From: Rhizophagus irregularis
Lineage: Eukaryota; Glomeromycota; Glomeromycetes; Glomerales; Glomeraceae
Direction of reading: 5' to 3'
NCBI RefSeq assembly: GCF_026210795.1
Contig: NC_089458.1
Location: 1 to 64,000 of the forward strand
Length of the DNA stretch: 64,000 nt
In this document: positions 55,388 through 64,000 of the stretch, piece after piece
How the letters are laid out: every line of letters starts with the position of its first letter
Position numbering within the stretch: position 1 is the first letter of the stretch
Translations under genes and position numbers: made by a program
Notes under the pieces: generated by a model
The model's input: only the letters and a program-made list of their open reading frames with translations
The model's database searches: none
What the model was told of the DNA's origin: nothing

Positions 55388-56990
55388 TTTTATCCTTTTC
55401 CTTTGCTAATGTTTACGGCCAGACCACCCATTGCCTCTTATGGAGACTAATCTCGGGTCTGTGTCCTATCATCTTCAATGGGCAACTATTATACCGAGTA
55501 CTTAATTCCTCAGGTAACAGCACCACTATAGAAGACATCCCCCATCGGGCCATTATAGGCTGATCTGAAGCTAGGTACATGCCGCCTACTCATCCTATAC
55601 CCATTGCATGATACTGATACTCAATTTATTTAACGACCTTTAGAGAGCATCTACTTTCATGGAGGACTTTCGACAGGTAACATCAACCATCTAGTACCCT
55701 TCCATACCACCATTTTAGGTATTAAGTCTCACTCAAAGCGCCACTACAGCCTGCGATTACCTAGCACCGATAGTACAGTTGTTTACCCCAAGTGGTATAC
55801 TTTGTAGTGACCACTCGGACAGGAAGTAGCAGGCTTCTGTCCAGGATCACCCCTTATGGTGGGTATCAACCACCAGGGATCACCAACCAGGACCCAAGAA
55901 GTGGGGAATCGAACCCCATAACCATGCTACCTGTTCTGTGCACGAACACCTTGGTTGGTCGCACCACTAACCGAAGGTCAAACTACCACTAAGACATTGC
56001 ACCCTCAGCTTTACCATCTAGGACGACCATCTAGCCATTACTGACCCCAAGTGGTATCGTGGAGTGACCACCTGAACAGGAAGTCCCCCCAAGGTATAGT
56101 AGTGACCTCAAGGACAGGACTGCGCACATACCAATGGCCTCATAGGGAACGTTAGAAGACACCATAACCCTTAGTTGAAATGTGCGGCCTAACCGTACAC
56201 ACTAATTCACCATGATGCAGTCCAACTACACTAATCCCTGTACCTTCACGCTATTGGTTGTAGCGTCCGCAGTAAAATTCTTTTTATTTCCGTAGTCATG
56301 AGTTTTATCCTTTTCCTTTGCTAATGTTTACGGCCAGACCACCCATTGCCTCTTATGAGACTAATCTCGGGTCTGTGTCCTATCATCTTCAATGGGCAAC
56401 CATTATACCGAGTACTTAATTCCTCAGGTAACAGCACCACTATAGAAGACATCCCCCATCGGGCCATTATAGGCTGATCTGAAGCTAGGTACACGCCGCT
56501 TACTCATCCTATACCAGTTTTATCCTTTTCTTTTGCAAATGTTTACGGCCAGACCACCCATTGCCTCTTATGAGACTAATCTCGGGTCTGTGTCCTATCA
56601 TCTTCAATGGGCAACCATTAAACCGAGTACTTAATTCCTCAGGTAACAGCACCACTATAGAAGACATCCCCCATCGGGCCATTTAGGCTGATCTGAAGCT
56701 AGGTACACGCCGCCTACTCATCCTATACCCATTGCATGATACTGATACTCAATTTATTTAACGACCTTTAGAGAGCATCTACTTTCATGGAGGACTTTCG
56801 ACAGGTAACATCAACCATCTAGTACCCTTCCATACCACCATTTTAGGTACTAAGTCTCACTCAAAGGCCACTACAGCCCGCGATTACCTAGCACCGATAG
56901 TACAGTTGTTTACTCCAAGTGGTATACTTTTGTAGTGACCACTCGGACAGGAAGTAGCAGGCATCTGTCCAGGATCACCCCTTATGGTGA
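55388..56990 (-). repeat. Three head-to-tail, differently truncated copies of a GC-richer SINE-like repeat
   Basis: Copies start at 55388, 56303 and 56516, each with TTTTATCCTTTTCYTTTGCW then AATGTTTACGGCCAGACCAC. They run about 915, 211 and 475 bp before the next TTTTATCCTTTTC, which also follows the last copy (56990). Base composition is close to balanced, unlike the rest of the window. The longest copy holds a tRNA-like T-arm on the minus strand (55902-55918) and A-box-like GGTTAGTGG about 56 nt before it, so the family may be Pol III transcribed. The block CAAGTGGTAT....GTGACCACTCGGACAGGAAGT also repeats within copies (55791, 56045, 56916). Confidence 0.55.
55902..55918 (-). promoter_or_regulatory. 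tRNA-like T-arm / Pol III B box
   Basis: Minus strand TGGGG-TTCGATT-CCCCA: a 5-bp stem with the canonical 7-nt T-loop, containing the B-box core GGTTCGATTCC. Upstream on the minus strand are A-box-like TTAGTGG words. The full cloverleaf (acceptor and anticodon arms) is not evident, so this is not called a tRNA gene. Confidence 0.55.
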
Positions 56991-57362
56991 GTTTTATCCT
57001 TTTCTGATCACTGGCTGACGAGTTATTCAACAAAATGTTAAACATCAGCATTATAATATTTCTTTATTTACGTTTACTGCGCCATTTAACATTTTGCTAG
57101 ATTTCTCGGTACCTAGTGATTGTAAAAAGACGATTTATAGCTCGTTGGAATCGCCTCATCGAGACGAATCGAATGGTGGTAAGCTCATCTCTCTGCGAAC
57201 AATATTGACGGAGTTACTACTTAAAAACCATTTAATATTTTTTTAATTTCGGAAATTGATCTAGTGATTGGATTTCGATGTATCTTATACCATTAGATTC
57301 GTCTCATCAAGACGAATCGAATGGTAGTAAGATCGTCTTTCTAGGATCAATATTGACAGAGT
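56991..57362. repeat. Spacer with two further GAGACGAATCGAATGG repeats
   Basis: GAATCGCCTCATCGAGACGA at 57140 and GATTCGTCTCATCAAGACGA at 57297, each followed by ATCGAATGGTRGTAAGNTC and CAATATTGACRGAGTTA. No gene. Confidence 0.6.
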
Positions 57363-60300
57363 TATCAATCACCGGACAAATCAATTTACTAATTGTTAAA
57401 ATTCTGTGTAACATTAATCGTTAAACTTCATTCAATATTAACTTATTCAAACATAATGTTACGTCATGATTTTATCACAGAAAATCAACTTCTGACTTCC
57501 ATTTTAGGTATTAAATTCATTTTTTTGAACATTAACTAATTAAAATAGAAATTCAAAATATTCGAGACTTTTTTTGTTATTTTGGTCTTTTTTCTCAAGA
57601 TCCTTTTTAATTTCAAGCTGTTAAATATCAACAATAGCCAAAATATATGTAAAAAGATGTGCCAGTTACGTTTACTTTATCTTATAAAATTAGTTTACAC
57701 ACTAGATTTTTTTTTATATATGTAAAAACACTTTTTGTAATAGAAATACACTTTTTCAATATTACAGCCTGACTTTATTGCTTTGAAAAAAAGATATTAC
57801 CTATTTACTTTTCTTTTTATGCCTAATATTATTATTCCAATACCTTTTAACACGCTGAATATTCCATTCTTGTGATAGTTTACTTAAGACTTCATTAATT
57901 TCAGTTTCTGTGGGTATTGTTTCCTTTTGTAACAAGCAACTTAAGATTTGTTTTTCTTCTTCAGTTGTTATAATTCTAATTCTTTGGCGTTTTGGTTGAG
58001 GCTCATTTTGATTGTCTAATTCAATACTCGCTCTTTTTAAATTACCTTTAACTGACTGAAGAACTTGTTCGTTAGATTGAATGGGCAATACACCAGATGA
58101 TTGATTCCCATTATTTTTTGGCACAGTATTCTTTCTTGGTTTTTTATTTTTTGATAAATCAGAAATTTTAGTTTTCATTACTGACAATACCCTTCTTCCT
58201 TTAGTATTAATTGCCTCAGTTTTTATTACTTCTTGCCGAAAAATTTCTTTGATTCTCTTTAATCCATCCATATATGCTTGGTTTATTTTTATTAATCCTT
58301 CTTGATTCAATTGGGGTGGAGAGTTTTTCTTGAAAAGATCATAATTAATAGGATTATCCATTTCGAATGCTTCTAATAAATCATGCACTAATTTCCATAA
58401 TGGTTCAATACGATTATTTGTGTTGTGATCCTTGTGTTGATATGTGTAAGTACCCAAAAATTCATTTAATAATGTATCTATTCGATTTCTTTCCTCTTGA
58501 GTTGCTTTAATTTGTAACTCTAAGTTTTCTTGATTACACGAATTTCCAGTAATATTCTGTTTAATATAAGCAACACTATGAGTTTCTAACGCTTCGTCAA
58601 AAGCAGGATAATGTCCTTCTCTTGCTAAATTTATAGAAGTACAAAGATGAAGTTTTTTTTCTAATAGTGGATATTTTTCTAAATTCGCAAGAAAATGTGT
58701 AACAGAAGTAGCATAATTGCTTTTTCTCGTGGCAGGAAAAAGTGGAGCAAAAGCTGCTAATCCAAATTTTTGTAATTCATAATTTCCACAGCGTATTCCG
58801 GTAAGATGAGTTTTCCATATTGCAAACCATTCATAATATAAGTACCATATTCTTAAGCATATTTTCTCATTTGCAGGACAAGTTAATATTTCTTCGATTT
58901 TAATCTTACTTTTTTGTAAGTATATATTAATGGCTGCTCCAACTGCAACCCAGATTAGTTCTAAACCCTTCTTGTAGATCGATAATCAATAACAGCTGCA
59001 AATTTATCCAAAAATTTCACACCTAAAGCTGTAGCCAAATCATATATTCCGTAACTTGAAAATAATGTAACCAAGGCACTCATCATATCCTTTGAGGTGT
59101 GCCACTGACCAAGAATAGGCCGTATATTTTCTGATTTATTGCGGCATTTAATTAATAGTCTAAATATCGCCTCATCTGCACAAATATCTAGAAAATCATT
59201 CTCCTCCAAAGAAAAATCTCTTCTATACATTTCCGTAGCACGTAAGATTTTGTTATTATCATTTGGGGATCCACTTGGTTCTAGTATGACTACGTTTAGA
59301 GGTAGAAGATTACAGCCGAATTCTGTTTACCTTAATATTTCTGAATTTATTGCTGTAAGATCAATCTTATTGTATTCTAGTTCTTGTCTTTCATTGTACC
59401 GGAATGCCAGCAAACTTATAAAAATTTCATTTATTTTGAAAATAATATCGCGCATTTCTTGTGATATTCCAAAGATTTGTGTATCAATATTTAGATCACG
59501 TATTGGTTCTGATTTTTTAACAATAACTTCCGGTAATGAAAACTGAAACACCATTCTTAGCGTAGCATGTGATGTACCTCGAGTTACATCATAGATATTT
59601 CCAAATTGAAAGCTTCTTTCTTTAAAATCGATATTATCAATCACAGCTAAATTAAAAACATTTTTTTTGGTCAATAGGCATTTAGAAGGGTCAGCACTTT
59701 TCATCCGTATTTTTTCCAATCTTCGTTCATGTCTATTCGTATGTCTAATAATAGAACATTTGGTTAAAAGGTCATGCAATGAAGATAATAATTTTGGTTA
59801 TCGGCATAATGAAGCTAATACATTCGATAGCCACAAATTTAGGTATGGAAATGTAAAATTAATTAAAGCTGAAATTAATAAAGAAAGAAGATGGTTGATT
59901 TTTTGCGAATCTAATTCCTTTAATGATTTTTCTTTTAGGAGTCATTTTTGGTTGGATTCTGCGGTCTTTCTTTCCAATATTGTTGTAAGCATGGACTCAA
60001 AAAAATTCGGTAAAGACCCAGGAAATACACTAATATAATCATTAAGACTTTCTGGAATTTGTAAGTTATTTATATTTTTTTTAAGACATTTATATGATTG
60101 CCATAGTTTTTGTTCCATTTCCCGGCCAATTTCTTTATATTTTAGCTCATTCAACTCCTTTTCTTAAAATTCGATAGGAATTTGGTTTAATTTCATTACT
60201 ATTTTTAATATAAAATAACTTGGAGCACTGTGATTAGAATATAGAGATTTATCGAGTGTATTAGATATGTCTGGTTGTGATACCATTGTAGATTTATTTT

Positions 60301-61567
60301 TTGCATTAAAAAATGGACTAATTTGTGGCAAAATTGCCGTAAGAACATTTTTCTGATATTCAAAATTTTCATTATTTGTGACATGTAGAAGCCAATTGGC
60401 CAACATTTTCAAGTTTTTTTTTATATCCCTCTTATGGTCTTCCCTTTTTTTACATGATAGTGTTTCTCGACCTCTTCCTGGTCTAGTGTGAAAATGTCCT
60501 CCTTCATGTTCATAACAATTACAACATACATATTGAGGATTTTTAATTTTATCAAAAGCACGTTCACATAAAGAATTGTATGGTTCTAACGCGCTACAAT
60601 TAAATTAGCCATTACAGACCACTTGAACATTCCTTTCAATTATCTTCCATGAATGTTTCTCGCATCCTGTGCCTCGTGTAAAAAAATAATAAAGTTTTTC
60701 ACAAAATAAACATCTTCTTCGATAAAATACACTTTGACTTGTGTCTTTTAATTGTTTAAAGCCCGGCTCATGAAGATTTTTTTGATTATTGTTAAAATGA
60801 TAACTACAAACGCCTAGCCATTCTAATACACCATCTGCTTCAACAATGCTTTTCCCATCTATTTGATATACACCACAAAGCTGCCATAATGTTCGAAAAC
60901 TTTTTGAATTTTCACATCTTTTAATATGGCCTTCGATCTTATCAACAATAACACATTGTGTTAAATTTTTAAATGCTTTTTGTTCAATAATTATATCATT
61001 ATCTTCCGAATCTGTTTCTGAAATTGAATCATCGTCAAATATACTATCTGTTTCACTTGTATCCTCTATATCAATAACTTTTTTTAAATATTCTTCACCC
61101 AAAGAAAAAGTAACTTGTTCAATTTCAGTTTCAAAATTATCATCATATATAGTTTCAGATTCCGTGTTTTCACTATCAAAAAGACAATATTCTTCGCTTC
61201 CTTTTGGTAAAATACTTGATATTCCTAAAAGTGAAGCTTTTGGGGCTTTTTCGTGTGTTTTATTTAAAGATATTTCAGAATTTAAAAGTTTATACGTAAG
61301 CTTTGTGAATTGTGAGTAACCTTATAGCCGAGATCCTCTTAAACTAAATTCAAAAAGTGCATTCTGACAACATACCTACTTTTAAAAAAGGCTTTTTTTG
61401 ATCTGTAACTAGGTCACATTTCTTATTAACCAGCCAATAATTTTTTTATTGTGTATGAAACTTCAGTTATTTGACGATTTTTATATGAAATCGGTGATGT
61501 AATATGTAGATCATTACTAATTAAAAAATTTGATCATCATGTGACTGGATTTGTCCGGTGATTGATA
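57363..61567. mobile_element. 4.2-kb DNA transposon of unassigned superfamily, minus copy
   Basis: Perfect 20-bp terminal inverted repeats TATCAATCACCGGACAAATC on the left and its inverse on the right. The outermost TA may be the target duplication, leaving an 18-bp TIR. It carries one large gene on the minus strand (57801-61325). A second, rearranged copy lies at 43394-48412 on the plus strand with the same 3' terminus. TA duplication and TIR do not by themselves fit hAT or CACTA. Confidence 0.75.
57801..61325 (-). pseudogene. Transposase-like gene with Cys/His cluster and homeobox-like C-terminus, decayed
   Basis: From the 5' side: QFTKLTYKLLNSEISLN (61310), an acidic stretch (DIEDTSETDSIFDDDSISET), Q-S-V-F-Y-R-R-R-C-L-F-C-E-K-L and G-T-G-C-E-K-H-S-W, then P-Q-Y-V-C-C-N-C-Y-E-H-E-G-G-H-F-H (a zinc-binding-like cluster), helical segments, NLPPLNVVILEPSGSP (59300), IRPILGQWHTSKDMMSALVT (59100), a helical core, and a basic C-terminus with N-I-Q-R-V-K-R-Y-W-N-N-N. 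G-Q-W-H-T-S-K-D could belong to an RNase H-like core; DUF6589-like or KDZ-type affinity is a guess. Breaks: stops at about 60606, 60164, 59942 and 59327 (CAA in the plus copy), and a one-base loss near 58972 (GTTTAG versus GTTTTAG). The C-terminal frame 58457-57801 is open. Two copies have different lesions, so both decayed independently. Confidence 0.65.
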
Positions 61568-61869
61568 TATTTTATTGTTAGCAATATGACTTAGACTGAC
61601 ATATTATTATAAATAAGAAGTATATTATTAGTCAAATTAAATAATGTACAATTAAATACTATTAAATATTTTCTATTATAATGTTTTATAATTATAAGTG
61701 ATACATTATAAATTTATGTTTCTAATTGTAATCTTAAAGTTTAAAGTCTTAAACATTAATTTAAATATCTAATTTAAATCATAATGATATAACTTTAACT
61801 TAATATTTTATTAATTAAATTAATAAATATTATAACTAATACATATATTTTTTTATCATAATTATTAAT
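61568..61869. other. AT-rich spacer, no gene seen
   Basis: Only A/T-rich sequence without repeats or frames of note. Confidence 0.5.
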
Positions 61870-62510
61870 GTTTCATCAGGAAATTTTATAGCGCGAAAAA
61901 TTGCGTAAGTTTACGATTTTGTAAGTTTACGAAAGTTTATGGCATAATATTTCGAAAAATTTCAAAATATTACGTAAGTTTACAATTTCGTAAAATTTAT
62001 GTGATATTACGGTTAAAATATTACGTAAGTTTTCAATATCGTAAGATTTACGCAATATTACGGTCAAAATATTCTGCAAATTTACGAAACTGTAAACCTG
62101 CGTAATATTACGGTTGAAATATTTCGAAAATTTATGAAACTGTAAACCTGCGTAATATTACGGTTGAAATATTTCGAAAATTTACGAAACTGTAAACCTG
62201 CGTAATATTACGGTTAAAATATTTCGAAAATTTACGAAACTGTAAACCTGCGTAATATTACGGTTGAAATATTTCGAAAATTTACAAAACTGTAAACCTG
62301 CGTAATATTACGGTTAAAATATTTCGAAAATTTACGAAACTGTAAACCTGCGTAATATTATGGTTGAAATATTTCGAAAATTTACGAAACTGTAAACCTG
62401 CGTAATATTACGGTTAAAATATTTCGAAAATTTACGAAACTGTAAATCTGCGTAATATTACGGTTGAAATATTTCGAAAATTTACGAGATTGTAAACTGC
62501 ATATGCAGTA
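61870..62510. repeat. 50-bp satellite, about nine exact-period units
   Basis: CGTAATATTACGGTTGAAAT then ATTTCGAAAATTTACGAAAC and TGTAAACCTG repeats at exactly 50-bp steps from about 62051 to 62500, with irregular units before. CGTAATATTACG and ATTTCGAAAT are palindromes. It is related in words (TTTACGAAA, GGCATAATATT) to the end of the 51-bp satellite near 51850-51910. Confidence 0.85.
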
Positions 62511-62871
62511 GAACGTATACAAGGGGCATGTGATACTATTGAATAATCAAAAATAATATAAACACCTTTTCTTTTATATAAACACCTTTTTTTTTAAGTT
62601 TGGGAAAGCAAATTTATTTTTATTTACGAATTTTTTATTATTTACAATTTTTATGTTAAAAATTAAAGTAAATTCTAATTTTTATTATAACTTAATAAAA
62701 AAAATACACATTTGATACTTGTTTGCTACTATTTTATAAAATAGTACCCAGGCTGTACGGCGTGGACGTCAGTATCGGTCACAGCCCAAAAAAAATGTGA
62801 GTCTCCAGCCGATATTTGGTACGGACTGGGCCTAGCTACTCACTTAATAAATAATAAAAAAATAAAAATAA
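62511..62871. other. 3' flank of the Myb/SANT-like gene
   Basis: AT-rich to 62735, then about 110 bp of higher GC (CAGGCTGTACGGCGTGGACG ... GGTACGGACTGGGCCTAGCT) just after the gene. It may be 3' UTR or a separate repeat. No frame. Confidence 0.4.
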
Positions 62872-63496
62872 TTATCTTCTTCTACGATACGTAGGTAAGT
62901 TTCTCCTTGCCCTACGATCGTCACGCGTGACTAAAATTGATCAAATTTATCAAATTTAAAACATGAACGTAAATATTAATTATAAATTTTATTATAGTAT
63001 AATTACCCGGCCTCTCCCAAAATCTCGTTCTAAATTCGTGATAATATCTTGCGCCAGTACACATCCACAGCCGCCGCCTAGGGTTACCATTACGATAAAG
63101 GACATAGTTCTAAATATCAAAATCAGTTTGAATATTCGGTAAATACATTTAATTTATATGAATGTAATTGAATTTATTTACTTACATGGTAATCCCTGAT
63201 GAGGTTCCTCCACTTTTGGCTGCACTGTTGCCCGGAAACCCTCGTTCGAAATATTCTATTTATTCTGATTCAATTAAATGGATTGGTTAATTTGAATTTA
63301 AATTCTTTCTTAAAGAAATTATAGATATTAGTCATATGAACCTATTGGCAACAGAGTCCCAAAAATCTTGGCGGCTTCTACCATTAATATTGTGGTAGGC
63401 GCAGTTTCTGTCTCGGCGTATGTCAACAAGTTCATCCATCATAGCCCAGTTCCAATGGACGTTATAGTGGAAACGACGACGTGTGTGGCGAGGCAT
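62872..63496 (-). CDS. Myb/SANT-like (trihelix-type) DNA-binding protein, intact, 128 aa
   Basis: Four exons on the minus strand: 63496-63342, 63255-63186, 63109-63007 and 62930-62872. They total 387 nt with all phases agreeing. The start is MPRHTRRRFHYNVHWNWAMM. The 25 codons upstream of this ATG are open but AT-rich, so this start is preferred. The protein has W-N-W-A-M-M-D-E-L-V-D-I-R-R, R-S-R-Q-D-F-W-D-S-V-A and, across intron 1, SGQQCSQKWRNLIRDYH: the spaced aromatic pattern of Myb_DNA-bind_4/trihelix domains. Then come LYRNGNPRRRLWMCTG and YYHEFRTRFWERP, and a very Arg-rich tail. Intron 1 has a weak GTTCAT donor; the others use GTAAGT and GTAATT. It is likely a nuclear DNA-binding protein, perhaps derived from or linked to a transposon, as such short genes are numerous in these fungi. 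No partner gene is adjacent. Confidence 0.7.
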
Positions 63497-64000
63497 TATT
63501 AGATTAGATTTGATTTTTATAATTTGATTTTGGGATGAGTAAAAATTTGAAAGAAAGTCGTAAAATGTCACTTTAAATAAAATTTGAACAATACCTCTTT
63601 GGTTTGATTTTATTTCTCGTTTTAATTAAAATTTAATTTATTAGACTTTTCATCATTAAACATATTAATTAAATCTCATGCGGATATGGATTATCTAAAT
63701 ATAAATATCATGATTCTAAATATAAATATAAATCACTTAATTTATTTTAATTTTTTTTAAAAAAAGTTTGATTTCAATTAAAAATAATTAAAAATCTGTT
63801 ATTTAAATATAAATATCAATATATTATATTTAAAAATAAACCAATTTATTATTAGCACATTCTATTGAATTTTAAAAAAATCAATTTTTTTTTTTAAAAA
63901 AAATCATCAATATATCATATTTAAAAATAAAACAATTATATTCTGATTAAATATTTTGCGTACATTTCTTAAAAAAATCATAAAAAAAAATCTTGTACGT
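63497..64000. other. AT-rich end of window
   Basis: Upstream region of the Myb/SANT-like gene; AT-rich with A and T runs. No gene or clear promoter motif. Confidence 0.5.

Noticed and set aside
55895-55985. A functional tRNA gene on the minus strand
   Set aside because: Only the T-arm is perfect. Acceptor, D and anticodon arms cannot be paired convincingly, and the sequence lies inside a repeated block.

Overview
The window is AT-rich eukaryotic DNA with spliceosomal introns (GTAAGT donors, CTAAC branch sites, T-rich tracts before AG) and is dominated by transposable elements. A Crinkler-type protein gene, a Myb/SANT-like gene, coiled-coil gene families and very abundant CACTA-, hAT- and MULE-like elements fit an arbuscular mycorrhizal fungus of the Rhizophagus type (Glomeromycotina). 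That assignment rests on recognising families, not on a search. No rRNA gene, functional tRNA, CRISPR array or bacterial operon is visible. Layout, left half: the 3' exon of one gene lies at 1-140, followed by a satellite-filled hAT-like element (318-1637). A MULE-like gene starting at 2384 has been split by serial insertions, so its pieces lie at 2384-3045, 17388-18295 and 20640-22673. The largest insertion is a 14.2-kb CACTA-like element (3056-17286, TAA duplications). Inside it sits a second, complete-looking element (6022-15546) with an uninterrupted 1070-aa spliced transposase gene (10878-14362) and a divergent accessory gene (8066-10071). Smaller hAT-like elements with exact 8-bp duplications occur at 17859-18092, 19212-20515 and 21038-21281. 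A Crinkler gene with one frameshift lies at 23712-26645, then a coiled-coil gene (27568-27957) and a hAT transposase fragment (30717-31500). Middle: a CACTA element (31616-40451) carries a decayed tnp2-type transposase (minus), a decayed accessory gene (plus) and different tandem repeats at its two ends. Next is a truncated second copy of the 3056-17286 element (40452-43393), which preserves the empty target site of the 6022-15546 insertion. Right half: two copies of an unclassified 4-kb DNA transposon lie in opposite orientation (43394-48412 plus, 57363-61567 minus). The plus copy is interrupted by a non-autonomous CACTA element (43918-46720), and the minus copy gives the empty site. Between them are transposase remnants, long palindromic satellites, another TIR element and a GC-richer SINE-like repeat with a tRNA-like T-arm. 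A short intact Myb/SANT-like gene (62872-63496) closes the window. Most striking signal: the subterminal regions of several CACTA-like elements consist of tandem units that each carry a full set of splice signals (TACTAAC or CTAAC branch motif, T tract, AG acceptor, 20-60-nt pseudo-exon, GTAAGT-like donor). The branch motif, and often the donor, sit at the centre of perfect palindromes whose stems differ between arrays while the core stays the same. This may let elements be spliced out of host transcripts, or may mark transposase-binding sites; the sequence alone cannot decide.
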